A stretch of DNA of 64,000 bases from Salinisphaera shabanensis E1L3A (GCF_000215955.2 NZ_AFNV02000001.1:1-64000); one strand, 5' to 3'; positions 29,301 through 37,915 are shown, counted from the first letter of the stretch. A program made the numbers and translations. The notes: generated by a model not told the origin, from the letters alone.

Positions 29301-29840
29301 GCGCACGTCAGGATAGGGCGTGTAGTTGCCGCCGGTACGGGTGAATTCGGCATACACCTCGATCACGTGGCCGACGTCCACTACCAGCAGGAACGGCGGA
29401 CGGCCTTCGCGCGCAGGCAGGGCGCGGATATAGCGTTCGCCCTGGCCTCGGGCGCGTTTCATCATCTTGTTCCAGGCCGGCGTGCCGCGTTTGCCGTGGC
29501 CTTGTTTCAGGTATTTCGCCTGTTCTTCACCCACGCGCGAGAGCAGATCCTGGCCGCCGGGCTGCTCGACGCCCTGCTTGGTCTCGCAGACGAAACAGTC
29601 GCGTTTGTAGAGATCGATGAAGTTGGTGGTCTGCGCGCCTTCGCTGTCCGTGAAGCGTAGGCTGCGCTCGAAGACATAGGCGTTTTCCAGATTGTCCGGC
29701 CTGGCGGGATCGGGACGCGGCACGTCGAGCAGGTCGCACAGCTCGGCGAGAAACGACTGGTAGTTGGCTCGCTCGGAGCCCCCGGAAACGCTCCAGCGCT
29801 CGATGAATTGTTCTACTTCGGGCTGCGAGGGATAGGACAT
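26388..29840 (-). CDS. MmeI-like single-chain restriction-modification enzyme (type IIL/IIG)
   Basis: A 1150-residue protein. The N-terminal domain carries D76-x9-E86-T-K88 (FIDLYKRDCFVCETKQG), the spacing of the MmeI nuclease site. A helical spacer (about 215-400) follows, then an adenine methyltransferase with motif I DPACGSGNF (about 422-430) and motif IV NPPF (about 586-589), and a target-recognition region (about 760-950). MmeI itself is about 920 residues; the extra C-terminal 200 residues include a coiled segment and a final winged-helix-like end. One polypeptide should methylate one strand of its site and cut at a distance. The ATG at 29840 was chosen over a longer frame to 29975 because homology begins there. 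A stretch at 27050-27720 is visibly lower in GC (the recognition region), as expected if it was exchanged. Confidence 0.88.
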   Translation of the reverse strand: MSYPSQPEVEQFIERWSVSGGSERANYQSFLAELCDLLDVPRPDPARPDNLENAYVFERSLRFTDSEGAQTTNFIDLYKRDCFVCETKQGVEQPGGQDLLSRVGEEQAKYLKQGHGKRGTPAWNKMMKRARGQGERYIRALPAREGRPPFLLVVDVGHVIEVYAEFTRTGGNYTPYPDVRGHRIRLEDLRDEGIRERLRAIWTDPLSLDPARISAAITRDIAEKLGRLARSLERDGHAPEAVASFLMRCLFTMFSEDVGLLPHRSFTDLLTSLRDDLDFLPPSLEQLWKTMDAGGNSIQLKKKLLRFNGGLFAEQNALPLNRDQLELLIESAQADWTNVEPAIFGTLLERALDPAERHKLGAHYTPREYVERLVLPTIVQPLREDWANVEAAASQLEDAGDTKQAVATVEDFLKRLTQIRVLDPACGSGNFLYVTLEHLKRLEGEVLDALDGLGATQTSFEMAGVTVDPHQLLGLEINPRAVAIADIVLWIGYLQWHFRTHGNVLPPEPVLKNFHNIQHRDALIEWDAVEPVLDENGKPVTHWDGRTTKPHPVTGKEVPDETARRPEQRYIGVRQAEWPAADFIIGNPPFIGTSRMRAALGDGYTEAVRATYKALPESCDFVMYWWHKAAELARNGDIRRFGFIATNSLRQTFNRRVIEPHLAHKKPLSILWAIPDHPWVDAGEGAAVRISMTVGAGGEHHGRLKTVANERKDENGLRTFAFTDELGKLHANLSAGLDIDSAVPLIANSGLSAEGIKPHGKGFLVDSATKTTLTTYPHDAAGARIRPYRNGADINQRNRNLAIIDVDNLSLESLRADFPSLFQHLSAHVKPAREQNRTPERKKFWWKFGRRNTELRNFLEGLESYFVTVKTSKHRTFVSLHSKTLPDSKLIVFGLSTPHFLGILSSNIHCIWALASGSKLGVGNDPTYVKSKSFETFPFPAPTDSQKQRIGELAEQLDAHRKKQLAAHPKLTLTGMYNVLEKLRAGETLTAKDKTIHEQGLVSVLAELHDELDAAVADAYGWPADLTDEQILERLLALNLERAAEERAGHIRWLRPDYQNPDGKSQGAQAEIAVAVQADAAKTSKQKLPDDLPGRFAAVRAALAQMPEGAKTEGVAAAFKGARRNRVAEILDTLVGLGQLQQDPNGVYRL

Positions 29841-30021
29841 TGATCTCAAGTGCTCGATATTCAACCGAGACACTGTATCGCACCCTCTTCCGGCTCCGAG
29901 CACCTTTCTTGGAAAGCAACAGCCTCGAGGTACGGGCCTCGCCTTAGAGCATTGCCTCAGTCGCGTACCCGACATACCGCGCGGCCTGATCAGCCAGGAA
30001 GTCGACCTGTTGGGGCGTTCC

Positions 30022-30049
30022 GGGGGCGTTCCGGGGACAGTATACCTAT
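30022..30049. repeat. REP-like motif between the R-M and toxin genes
   Basis: The motif GGGGGCGTTCCGGGGACAGT, followed by ATACCTAT, resembles sequences found beside RAYT transposases in other proteobacteria (from memory). No transposase is present. The rest of the 290-base spacer 29841-30131 has no gene. Confidence 0.35.
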
Positions 30050-30131
30050 CTCGCGTGCATTGCTTGCTACACTCGCGGTTCTCGCTGTGACGTTTTGCAT
30101 TGCCACATCTGCATTGTTTCTCGACAGAATT

Positions 30132-30440
30132 TCAGCTCATTGGATCGTCGATCGAGTAACCGCTTTCCCGCTGATGCCGTATCGACAGAATGGCGACCAA
30201 GTCCCGTACCGGAAGAAAGCGGTACAACGCGACATAGCCGGTTCGGCCTCGGGAGATAACGAGTTCGCGAACATCTGCCGAATAGGCCCGCCCGATTAAT
30301 GGGTGATCTTCGAGCGTTTCAATTGCCGTCGTGATAAGGCCGATCGTTTCCACCGCCGCGGCCGGCTCGGTGTCGAGAAGAAATTCGGTCACGCGCTCGA
30401 GATCGGCTAATGCCCTTGCGGCGTAGATTATTCGCGCCAC
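30132..30440 (-). CDS. ParE/RelE-type toxin
   Basis: A 102-residue protein of the ParE/RelE fold: MARIIYAARALADLERVTEF at the start, an Arg/Tyr-rich centre (GRTGYVALYRFLP) and a C-terminal strand VAILSIRHQRES typical of the family. ParE proteins poison gyrase and RelE proteins cleave mRNA; the RHQRE ending and the RHH-type partner favour ParE-like. It overlaps the antitoxin gene by 13 bases and is translated after it, the usual antitoxin-first order. Confidence 0.85.
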   Translation of the reverse strand: MARIIYAARALADLERVTEFLLDTEPAAAVETIGLITTAIETLEDHPLIGRAYSADVRELVISRGRTGYVALYRFLPVRDLVAILSIRHQRESGYSIDDPMS

Positions 30441-30712
30441 GGTTTCGGCTGCGGCCGTTCTAGCGATTCACCGCGCGCACGAGCCTGGATGTAGCGATGC
30501 ACGTCGCCGGCCTCATAGCCTTCTCCGCTTTCGCACATCTGTTCGTATGCGGTTTCCGCATCCGCTAGAAAAGCCAGCTGCTGTTCGGCCGCCACTACCG
30601 CATTCTGGAGAGACTCAACCATAAACGCATGGGCACTGGTATGGCGCGCTTCGGCAACCGAGCGTAGCCGCGCTTTGAGCTCATCCGGCAGTTTCAACGA
30701 GGTGGTGGACAT
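30428..30712 (-). CDS. Ribbon-helix-helix antitoxin
   Basis: A 94-residue protein starting MSTTSLKLPDELKARLRSVA, the beta-strand and helix of a CopG/ribbon-helix-helix DNA-binding domain, followed by a helical acidic tail (ADAETAYEQMCESGEGYEAG) that should wrap the toxin. The ATG at 30712 is used rather than a longer frame to 30799 because the RHH domain begins there. It would bind its own promoter upstream and repress the pair. Confidence 0.85.
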   Translation of the reverse strand: MSTTSLKLPDELKARLRSVAEARHTSAHAFMVESLQNAVVAAEQQLAFLADAETAYEQMCESGEGYEAGDVHRYIQARARGESLERPQPKPWRE

Positions 30713-30818
30713 GGCTGACACCATAGAACGCGTGGTGCTAATAAAGTAACACCGCAGTGCGTACTCGTCAGTACCGCCCTTGCCGATTCGCGAGCCCATA
30801 GGCCATCAAATCGTCCAA

Positions 30819-31061
30819 CTAATCCGGCAGCACTTCGACCAGTTCGGCGTTATCGACCGCTTCGCGCACGTCGGCAATCGCGCTTTCGAGCGCTGCCGTC
30901 GCACTTTCAGCCTCGCGCGCAAACGCAAGCGCCAACCTCCCCGATTGGCCGATGCCCGGTAGTGCATCATCGCAGCCGGCCTCGAACAACCGATAGATTA
31001 GCGCTTCTTCATCACCGTCGTGGTCGTACAACCGGTATTTGAGCGTGAAGGTGTATTCCAT
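30819..31061 (-). CDS. Small orphan protein between two toxin-antitoxin pairs
   Basis: An 80-residue protein, MEYTFTLKYRLYDHDGDEEA to the C-terminus VEVLPD. I do not know a named family. It has two beta strands, the conserved-looking segment LFEAGCDDALPGIGQSGRLALAFAREA, and an acidic helix. From memory, similar proteins continue with a helix-turn-helix after the PD ending (LVGLTDVA-like); here a TAG follows at once and the next codons read LDDLM, so this copy may have lost its DNA-binding tail. The ATG at 31061 is chosen because the longer frame (to 31157) has no family-like content. Confidence 0.6.
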   Translation of the reverse strand: MEYTFTLKYRLYDHDGDEEALIYRLFEAGCDDALPGIGQSGRLALAFAREAESATAALESAIADVREAVDNAELVEVLPD

Positions 31062-31215
31062 GGCCGACTCCGCTGAGTTAGTCCGCCCCGCGCGTGCATT
31101 CATCGACGGCGCGACGAATCTGGGGGCATGAGCGTTCGGGTTTCTCGGCATGCTCAAAAACCTGAGTGATTAACGCAAACCGCGATTAATACGTCGAGAT
31201 CACTTTTCCACCAAA

Positions 31216-31623
31216 CTACCGGCTATCAAAAAGATACTCTTCCGGCGTCACAGCGGGTACCAGTGAGTCACGGAAATCTCGGACGTTCCGAGTCACGATA
31301 TTCGTGCAAGAAGACGACTCCGCAGCTGCAGCAACAACCGCGTCTTCGAAATCATGCCAATCCAACGTTCTAGCTCTTTTCAACTCGCGATCGGTAGTGC
31401 CGGCGACCTCGAAATATCGGAGCAGCCAATCCACTACGCGGTTGGCAATCGCTGCGGTTTGGTGTCGCGACACCAGATAATGAAGCGTGGTGAAAGCGTG
31501 AGCCGGCAGGCACGCAACAACGCGGCCGTCCGTCACTCGGCCGATCACGGTCGCCGATGCTCTATAGTGCGGTTCCCTCTTCTGTACCACGTCGAGTACG
31601 ACGTTCAGATCGATAAGGATCAC
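31216..31623 (-). CDS. PIN-domain toxin (VapC-like)
   Basis: A 135-residue PIN-domain protein. Acidic residues of the RNase site are visible in MILIDLNVVLDV (D5), in TDRELKRARTLDWHDFEDAV (two to three Asp/Glu) and in IVTRNVRDFRDS (final Asp). It is predicted to cut RNA. It overlaps the antitoxin stop by four bases (ATGA at 31620-31623), so the pair is co-translated. Confidence 0.85.
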   Translation of the reverse strand: MILIDLNVVLDVVQKREPHYRASATVIGRVTDGRVVACLPAHAFTTLHYLVSRHQTAAIANRVVDWLLRYFEVAGTTDRELKRARTLDWHDFEDAVVAAAAESSSCTNIVTRNVRDFRDSLVPAVTPEEYLFDSR

Positions 31624-31865
31624 TGGCCGTGCTTGGTCGATTGGCGCTCACGCATTTCGGCCTCTGCATCCATATCCGCCGGTAGCAGGCCCGTTATTTC
31701 ATCCAGGGCGGCCGGCAGCTCTTCTTCATCCAGCAACCGCATACGCCGCAGGTAGCGATCGATGACTTCGGTCACACTCAGGCCGTTGGCTTTCGCATAC
31801 CGTTTGACGAATTTCACGTCCTCGACCGGCAATCGAATCGTGAGCTTGGATGTTTCTATAGCCAT
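31620..31865 (-). CDS. RHH-like antitoxin of the PIN toxin
   Basis: An 81-residue protein with LTIRLPVEDVKFVKRYAKANGLSVTEVIDRYL, a strand and two helices of ribbon-helix-helix type (DUF6364-like), and an acidic C-terminal tail for binding the toxin. It comes first in the operon and should bind the palindromes just upstream (31874-31912) to autoregulate. Confidence 0.82.
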   Translation of the reverse strand: MAIETSKLTIRLPVEDVKFVKRYAKANGLSVTEVIDRYLRRMRLLDEEELPAALDEITGLLPADMDAEAEMRERQSTKHGQ

Positions 31866-31873
31866 CGCAAATT

Positions 31874-31912
31874 CCGTACGGCCTATGTCAATAAACTGTA
31901 CGGCATTCCGTA
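31874..31912 (-). promoter_or_regulatory. Putative operator of the PIN toxin-antitoxin operon
   Basis: Two palindromes, CCGTACGG at 31874-31881 and TACGG-CATT-CCGTA at 31899-31912, share the core CCGTA and lie within 50 bases upstream of the antitoxin ATG. RHH antitoxins typically bind such paired sites. Confidence 0.5.
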
Positions 31913-32049
31913 ATGCGATGAAACTCAGTGCGAGTTCGAGGACGAACTTCTTGCTGGCTAGTCCCGGGACTGAAAGCCCGAATATCGCTCCTCACAAAGA
32001 AACCGATTTTTAACAGGAGCGCCTTCGGGTTAACCGCCGGATAGCCCGC

Positions 32050-33627
32050 CTACTCCCACTCAATCGTCCCCGGCGGCTTGCCGGTCACGTCGTAGACCAC
32101 CCGCGAGATGCCGCTCACCTCGTTCACGATTCGCGAGGAGACGTGTTCGAGCAGTTCGTACGGCAGATGGGCCCAGCGTGCGGTCATGAAGTCGATGGTT
32201 TCGACGGCGCGCAGGGCGATGACGTGTTCGTAGCGGCGGCCGTCGCCGGTCACGCCGACGCTGGAGACGGGCAGATAGACGGCGAAGGCCTGGCTGACCT
32301 TGTCGTACCAGCCGGATTCGCGCAGTTCGTGAATGAAGATGGCGTCTGCCTTGCGAAGCTTGTCGGCGTATTCCTTCTTCACCTCGGCGAGGATGCGCAC
32401 GCCGAGGCCCGGGCCGGGGAACGGGTGGCGCATGAGCATGTCGCGCGGCAGGCCGAGGGCCAGGCCCAGCTCACGGACTTCGTCCTTGAACAGTTCACGT
32501 AGCGGCTCGACCAGGCCGAGCTTCATGTCTTCCGGCAGGCCGCCCACGTTGTGGTGGCTTTTGATGACATGGGCCTTGCCGGTCGCGGAGCCGGCGGATT
32601 CGATGACGTCCGGGTAGATGGTGCCCTGGGCGAGCCAGTCGATATTGGTGAGTTCGGCGGCGTGGGCGTCGAAGACTTCGATGAAGGTATTGCCGATGAT
32701 CTTGCGCTTGGCTTCCGGGTCGGTCACGCCTTGCAGCTTGCCCAGGAATTCGTCTTCGGCGTCGGCACGGATGACGTTCAGGCCCATGTGCTCGGCGAAG
32801 GTGGCCATGACTTCGTCGCCTTCGTTGAGGCGCAGCAGGCCGTTGTCGACAAACACGCAGATGAGGTTTTTGCCGATCGCTTCATGGATGAGCGCGGCGG
32901 TGACGGAGCTATCGACCCCGCCGGACAGGCCGAGCAGCACGCGCTGGTCGCCCACCTGGTCGCGGATACGCTCGACCAGATCTTCGATGATGTGTTCGCT
33001 GGTCCAGAGTTCGCCACAACCGCAGATGTCGTGCACGAAGCGCGAGAGGATGCGCTTGCCCTGGGTGGTGTGGGTGACCTCCGGATGGAACTGGATGCCG
33101 TAGTAGCCGCGGTCTTCGCCGGCCATGCCGGCCAGCGGCGCGCCGTCGGTCGTGGCGATCACCTTGAAGCCGTCAGGCAGCGTTTTTACACGGTCGCCGT
33201 GGCTCATCCAGACGTCGAGCAGGCCGTGGCCTTCGTCGTTGACGTGGTCCTGAATATCGGTGAACAGCCTGGAATGGCCGCGAGCGCGTACGCGCGCATA
33301 GCCGAATTCCTTCACCTCGGAGGTTTCTACCTCGCCGCCGAGCTGGGCGGCCATGGTCTGCATGCCGTAGCAGATACCCAGCACCGGCACGCCCAGTTCC
33401 CATACCGCGGCCGGCGCACGCGGGCCGTCCTCGGCCGTGGCGGATTCCGGCCCGCCGGACATAATGACGCCGTTGGGGTTGAAGTCGCGCACGTAGTGAT
33501 CGGCCACGTCCCAGGCATAGATTTCGCAGTAGACGTTGGCCTCGCGTACACGACGGGCGATGAGCTGGGTGTACTGACTGCCGAAGTCGAGGATGAGGAT
33601 TTTCTCGGCGTGGATATCCTGGGTCAT
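32050..33627 (-). CDS. guaA: GMP synthase (glutamine-hydrolysing)
   Basis: A 525-residue enzyme, the same length as E. coli GuaA. The class I glutamine amidotransferase domain (1-200) has the nucleophile in [10 protein letters not shown] and the QFHPE His; the ATP pyrophosphatase domain has the P-loop LSGGVDSSV; the C-terminal dimerisation domain ends GTIEWE. It converts XMP to GMP. The ATG at 33627 fits [16 protein letters not shown], the family start. guaA is usually just downstream of guaB; here they are on the same strand but parted by a plus-strand YjiH gene and a repeat-rich spacer. Confidence 0.97.
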   Translation of the reverse strand: MTQDIHAEKILILDFGSQYTQLIARRVREANVYCEIYAWDVADHYVRDFNPNGVIMSGGPESATAEDGPRAPAAVWELGVPVLGICYGMQTMAAQLGGEVETSEVKEFGYARVRARGHSRLFTDIQDHVNDEGHGLLDVWMSHGDRVKTLPDGFKVIATTDGAPLAGMAGEDRGYYGIQFHPEVTHTTQGKRILSRFVHDICGCGELWTSEHIIEDLVERIRDQVGDQRVLLGLSGGVDSSVTAALIHEAIGKNLICVFVDNGLLRLNEGDEVMATFAEHMGLNVIRADAEDEFLGKLQGVTDPEAKRKIIGNTFIEVFDAHAAELTNIDWLAQGTIYPDVIESAGSATGKAHVIKSHHNVGGLPEDMKLGLVEPLRELFKDEVRELGLALGLPRDMLMRHPFPGPGLGVRILAEVKKEYADKLRKADAIFIHELRESGWYDKVSQAFAVYLPVSSVGVTGDGRRYEHVIALRAVETIDFMTARWAHLPYELLEHVSSRIVNEVSGISRVVYDVTGKPPGTIEWE

Positions 33628-33916
33628 GCGCGGTATCGGGCTCGGCTGATGGGCGGGAGGTACGACCATTGTTTCAAGGTGCGCAGGATACCGAATCGTC
33701 GCCCGCTCGGCAGCGCTCGCACGCCTGCACGGCAGCCCGCTAGAATGACCGCCTGATGACAGGCGGCTTGTGAGCGACGCCTTCGCTGCTTGGCCGGCCG
33801 CTCGGTCACGCCAGCGCAAGAAGCTGCGCAATCCAACGACACCCAATCCGACGGTAAACGCGCGCCTTACACGGGACGCCTGCGCCGCCATTTAAACCAC
33901 GCCCACGGAACGATCC

Positions 33917-35299
33917 ATGGCCGATCCCGATTCCACCACCGCAGACGCCAATACGCGCAGCGGTTTCGATTACCGTTCGTTTCTGCGCTTTGCGATTCCC
34001 TCGCTTCTGGGCGTGCTCGCGTTTCTGACGCCCATTGTCGATGACGGCGAAATCACGATCGGGCTGGCTATTCTTTCGAACGCGCTGGCATCGCTGCTGG
34101 ACGGCTGGCTGGGCCCCATCGCTGGCGTGGTGCTGAGCGTGTCGGCTGTGCTGACGCTGGTCACCAGCCTCACGCGTACCGCGCCGGACGAGCCCGGCCT
34201 GTTCGATCAGCTGTTCAACGTGGGCATGGGTTATGCACTGCTGCGCGTGGTGGGCGCCGTGTTTGCGTTGATGACGCTGTTCGGCGTGGGGCCGGAATTC
34301 GTCATCAGCGAAGACACGGGCCAGATCGTGCTGTTCGACGTGATCGCCGCGCTCGTGGCGTTCTTTTTCTTTGCTTCGTTCCTGTTGCCCCTGCTGACTG
34401 ATTTCGGCGGTATGGAATTCGTGGGCACCCTGCTCCATCGCTTCTTTCGCAAGGTCTTTGGCCTGCCCGGCCGTTCGGCGGTGGATGCCACGGCGTCATG
34501 GCTGGGCGATGGCACGGTAGGCGTGGTGATCACCTCGCGCCAGTATGAAAAAGGCTATTACTCGGCGCGCGAGTCCGCGGTGATTGCGACCAACTTTTCG
34601 ATTGTTTCCATCACCTTTGCATTGCTGGTGGCCAACTTCACCGAGATTGGCCATCTGTTCATTCCGTTCTATCTCACTGTAACCGTGGCCGGGCTGATTG
34701 CGGCTGTCATCGTGCCCCGCCTGCCGCCGCTATCGCGCAAGGTGGATAGCTACTGGCCGGAAAGCGGCCGTCAGGCGCCGGCCGATGAACCCGGCGAACG
34801 ATCGCTGTTCCGATGGGGGCTGGATAGCGCCATGCAGCGAGCGGCCCACGCGCCGAGCCTGGGTCGACTGCTACGCGACGGCGCCACCACCTATGCCGAA
34901 ATTCTGTTCGGCCTGCTGCCGCTGATCATGGCCATTGGCACCACCGGCATCGCCATTGCGGAATACACGCCCATCTTCAATTGGCTCACCTTCCCACTCG
35001 TGCCCGTGCTGGAAGCCATGCAGGTACCGGAAGCCGCCAAGGCCGCGCCCGCCCTGCTGGCCGGCTTTGCCGATATGTTCCTGCCGTCGATTCTGGCCAG
35101 CTCGATCGAAAGCGAATTCACCCGCTTCGTGATTGCTGCCCTATCGGTCACACAGCTGATTTATATGTCCGAAGTGGGCGCGGTTATTCTCAAGTCGAAA
35201 GTGCCGCTCAATATCTTCGAACTGGGCGCGATCTTTTTGATTCGTACGGTGGTGACGTTTCCGATCATCGTGGCGATCGCGCATCTGTTTGTGTTCTAG
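33917..35299 (+). CDS. YjiH family membrane protein
   Basis: A 460-residue inner-membrane protein with about ten helices that matches the YjiH family (Gate/nucleoside-recognition type domain): FRFAIPSLLGVLAFLTPI, LLPLLTDFGGMEFVGTLLHRFFR, and SRQYEKGYYSARESAVIATNFS in the middle. The substrate is not known. It is divergent from guaA, with a 289-base spacer, and convergent with guaB. No operon partner is seen. Confidence 0.85.
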   Translation: MADPDSTTADANTRSGFDYRSFLRFAIPSLLGVLAFLTPIVDDGEITIGLAILSNALASLLDGWLGPIAGVVLSVSAVLTLVTSLTRTAPDEPGLFDQLFNVGMGYALLRVVGAVFALMTLFGVGPEFVISEDTGQIVLFDVIAALVAFFFFASFLLPLLTDFGGMEFVGTLLHRFFRKVFGLPGRSAVDATASWLGDGTVGVVITSRQYEKGYYSARESAVIATNFSIVSITFALLVANFTEIGHLFIPFYLTVTVAGLIAAVIVPRLPPLSRKVDSYWPESGRQAPADEPGERSLFRWGLDSAMQRAAHAPSLGRLLRDGATTYAEILFGLLPLIMAIGTTGIAIAEYTPIFNWLTFPLVPVLEAMQVPEAAKAAPALLAGFADMFLPSILASSIESEFTRFVIAALSVTQLIYMSEVGAVILKSKVPLNIFELGAIFLIRTVVTFPIIVAIAHLFVF

Positions 35300-35340
35300 A
35301 TTTGGGCGGAAGATCTGGGCTGCCTCGATTGCAAGCTCGG

Positions 35341-35410
35341 ATGGTTTGAATCTTGAGGCCTTGGCGGGCTCGCGAGTTTGTCGAACCTTTGGTTTCGCGC
35401 TGCTGCACGA
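35341..35410 (+). repeat. 70-base intergenic repeat, copy 1
   Basis: ATGGTTTGAATCTTG onward through GGCTCGCGAGTTTGTCGAAC and TTTCGCGCTGCTGCACGA. Its diverged partner is at 35980-36050. Confidence 0.6.
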
Positions 35411-35411
35411 C

Positions 35412-35445
35412 CCACTTTCGTTTGCTTTTCCAAACGAAAGTGGGC
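35412..35445. terminator. 13-bp hairpin in the YjiH-guaB spacer
   Basis: CCCACTTTCGTTT (35412-35424) pairs perfectly with AAACGAAAGTGGG (35433-35445) around GCTTTTCC. It lies 110 bases after the YjiH stop. It lacks a T tail and may be a repeat-type hairpin rather than a true terminator. Confidence 0.45.
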
Positions 35446-35918
35446 AAAGGAAAAGACGCCCGGGTTACGCGTCGGCTGGCGCCGTGCCGTACGAGGCGAG
35501 AAGCGGGGCCTTACCAGCGCAGCTGGGATGCGCCCCGAGGCGACAACTCGTACGATTCGCCGCGCGAACGGGACTTCAATACAGGCACGCGGTTTCGAAC
35601 GCCGAGTCGACGTGAGTGCGCAAGCAATAGGAAGACAGTCGCCTGCGTTCCTGTCGGCTTACGCTTCGCTAAGCCGACCTGCGAAAGATGTGATCTTGAG
35701 CGAGCGACAGCGACGCTTGCCTGTATTCACCCCCTTGGGCGTAGCGCCGAGCAGTGGAGGCGGCAAGCGGAATAGACAGCCGGATGTTTGAGCGAAGCGA
35801 GTTTCCGGCTGGCCCGCTTGACGCCGGAGCCGCGCAGGGCATCGGCGCGCAGCGTCGACGCAAGACAGGGCGCCCTTTGTGTTGGGTACTCATATTTGGG
35901 CGAGCAAATATAAGTACC

Positions 35919-35972
35919 TCGCACATCAGTGCGAAACCCCAGGCGCAAATCAACCCGCATAGTTGATTCAAA
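35919..35972 (+). repeat. Covarying hairpin repeat, copy A
   Basis: Hairpin TCGCAC-ATCA-GTGCGA at 35919-35934 followed by AACCCCAGGCGCAAATCAAC and then GTTGATTCA. The same order recurs in copies B (36033) and C (56156). Confidence 0.65.
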
Positions 35973-35979
35973 AACTCAA

Positions 35980-36050
35980 ATGGTTTGAACCATCGGGCTT
36001 TCGAAGCTCACGAGCATGTCGGACCTTCTGTTTCGCGCAGCAGCGCGAAA
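35980..36050 (+). repeat. 70-base intergenic repeat, copy 2
   Basis: ATGGTTTGAACCATCGGGCT onward to GTTTCGCGCAGCAGCGCGAA; a diverged copy of 35341-35410, in the same orientation. Its end overlaps hairpin repeat copy B. Confidence 0.6.
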
Positions 36051-36092
36051 CCCCAAGCTTAAATTCGCCTGCACCGTCGATTCTGAATACGC
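36033..36092 (+). repeat. Covarying hairpin repeat, copy B
   Basis: Hairpin TCGCGC-AGCA-GCGCGA (36033-36048) followed by AACCCCAAGCTTAAATTCGC and GTCGATTCTGAAT. Compared with copies A and C the stem has changed on both sides (CAC/GTG to CGC/GCG), keeping the pairing. Confidence 0.65.
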
Positions 36093-36195
36093 CAGCACCA
36101 ACGCCAAATCAAGCCGAACGCCCTATCCCGTCGACATCGTTCCCAACACCCGCAGACTTAACCTGCCGGATGCCGAGGCCGCCGAGCCGCGTGGA

Positions 36196-37668
36196 TCAAT
36201 CCACGCGGTAGTTCGGCGCTTCCTTGACGATATGCACGTCGTGGACGTGCGATTCCTTCACACCGGCCGAGGTGATCTGCACGAAGGTCGGCTGGGTCCG
36301 CATCTCCGTGATGTTGTGACAGCCCGTGTACCCCATGGAGGCGCGCAACCCGCCGATGAGCTGGTGCACGATGCCGCCGAGCGGACCCTTGTAGGGCACG
36401 CGGCCTTCGATGCCCTCGGGCACGAGCTTCTGGATCTCTTCGGAAGGGTCCTGGAAGTAACGGTCGGCCGAGCCGGAATCGCCGCTCATCGCACCCAGCG
36501 ACCCCATACCGCGATAGGCCTTGTAGGAACGGCCCTGGTAGAGCTCGATATCGCCCGGCGCTTCTTCGGTGCCGGCGAACATGCCGCCGATCATCACTGC
36601 ATAGGCGCCCGCGGCAATCGCCTTGGCGACATCGCCCGAGTAGCGAATACCGCCATCGGCAATCAGAGGTACGCCAGTGCCTTCCAGCGCGGCAGCCACG
36701 TTGGCAACGGCGGAAATCTGCGGTACGCCAATACCGGCGACGATACGCGTGGTGCAGATCGAACCCGGGCCGATGCCCACCTTGACCGCATCCACGCCGG
36801 CTTCCACCAGCGCTTTGGCGCCTTCGGCCGTGCCCACATTGCCACCGATGATCTGCAGATCGCCGAAGCGCTGCTTGAGCTGGCGTACGGTATCGAGCAC
36901 ACCGGAGGAATGGCCGTGGGCAGTATCCACCACCACGACATCCACGCCGGCTTCGGCCAGCGCCTGAACGCGGGCGAACGTTTCCGGGCCGGGGCCGACC
37001 GCCGCGCCCACGCGCAGACTGCCCTGGGCATCCTTGCAGGCGTTGGGAAAGTCAGAGGACTTCTGGATGTCCTTCACGGTGATCATGCCACGCAGCTCGA
37101 AGGCGTCGTTGACCACGAGCACCTTCTCGATACGGTGCTCATGGAACAAGCCGAGGATCTCTTCGCGGCCCGCGCCTTCGCGTACCGTAATCAGCTGCTC
37201 CTTGGGCGTCATCACGCTGGTCACGGGCGCATCGAAACGCGTTTCGAAACGCAGGTCGCGGCTGGTGACAATGCCGACGGGCACCCCTTTGTCCACCACC
37301 GGCACGCCGGAGATGCGGCTGCGACGGGTCAGTTCCAGCACTTCGCGGATGGTGGCATCGGGACCGGTGGTGATCGGGTCCGAGATGACACCGGATTCGT
37401 ATTTCTTGACCGTACGGACGTGCTGCGCCTGTACTTCCGGCGGCATCGATTTATGGATGATGCCAATTCCGCCTTCCTGGGCCAGCGCGATCGCCAGGCC
37501 TGCCTCGGTGACCGTATCCATCGCTGCCGAGATCAACGGTAGATTCAGCGTGATGTCGCGCGTAAGGCGCGTAGACAGGTCGACGTGGCGCGGTAGAACG
37601 TCGGAGTAGGCGGGCTGGAGCAGGACGTCGTCGAACGTCAGGGCTTGCTCGCTGATTCTCAGGGTCAT
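36196..37668 (-). CDS. guaB: IMP dehydrogenase
   Basis: A 490-residue TIM-barrel enzyme with an inserted pair of CBS domains (about residues 95-205: [10 protein letters not shown] and similar). The active-site Cys is in GPGSICTTR, with the flap region [10 protein letters not shown] and C-terminal [14 protein letters not shown]. It oxidises IMP to XMP, the first step toward GMP. The ATG at 37668 starts [17 protein letters not shown], the family start. It is divergent from xseA, and its stop faces the repeat-rich spacer at 35300-36195. Confidence 0.97.
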   Translation of the reverse strand: MTLRISEQALTFDDVLLQPAYSDVLPRHVDLSTRLTRDITLNLPLISAAMDTVTEAGLAIALAQEGGIGIIHKSMPPEVQAQHVRTVKKYESGVISDPITTGPDATIREVLELTRRSRISGVPVVDKGVPVGIVTSRDLRFETRFDAPVTSVMTPKEQLITVREGAGREEILGLFHEHRIEKVLVVNDAFELRGMITVKDIQKSSDFPNACKDAQGSLRVGAAVGPGPETFARVQALAEAGVDVVVVDTAHGHSSGVLDTVRQLKQRFGDLQIIGGNVGTAEGAKALVEAGVDAVKVGIGPGSICTTRIVAGIGVPQISAVANVAAALEGTGVPLIADGGIRYSGDVAKAIAAGAYAVMIGGMFAGTEEAPGDIELYQGRSYKAYRGMGSLGAMSGDSGSADRYFQDPSEEIQKLVPEGIEGRVPYKGPLGGIVHQLIGGLRASMGYTGCHNITEMRTQPTFVQITSAGVKESHVHDVHIVKEAPNYRVD

Positions 37669-37915
37669 AGGCTCGCCGGCAGTGGGCGGCTTTACGTGAC
37701 CCGTATCGCCGCCGCAAAGACTGCGGATTATAAAGCAAGACCTGCGCCTTTCATACACGCGGGCGCCCGAGCGATGCCTGTATGAAGGTGCTGGCGCCAG
37801 GCGTCGAACGGTTGGCCAGATGCGCGATGAGCGGTGTAACGTCGCGTTGTCTTGCGCACAATGAACCCGAGCCGCGACGTGCGGTCCATGCCCTAACCCG
37901 GATAATCGATATTTC

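Larger units (their letters stand above)
35300..36195. other. Repeat-rich spacer between YjiH and guaB
   Basis: About 900 bases between two convergent genes. It contains two direct diverged copies of a 70-base unit (35341-35410, 35980-36050), a 13-bp hairpin (35412-35445) and two copies of a covarying hairpin repeat (35919-35972, 36033-36092). The open frames through it are arginine-rich and look like translated repeat, so I call no gene. Confidence 0.6.

Noticed and set aside
27960-29660. Long open frame (566 codons) opposite the MmeI-like gene
   Set aside because: It mirrors the GC-rich codon pattern of the restriction-modification gene, has no recognisable domain, and the opposite strand has clear nuclease and methylase motifs. 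Similar mirror frames opposite guaA, guaB, tgt and the DUF2252 gene were left out for the same reason.
26388-29840. Reading the methylase as BREX PglX or DISARM DrmMI
   Set aside because: No BREX or DISARM partners (brxA-C, pglZ, drmA-C) are nearby, and the MmeI-type D-x9-E-x-K nuclease site is present in the same chain. The nearby PLD fragment alone is not enough to call DISARM.
35353-35971. Several overlapping Arg-rich frames in the YjiH-guaB spacer
   Set aside because: They run through the direct repeats and hairpins and are open in several frames at once, which fits non-coding repeat.
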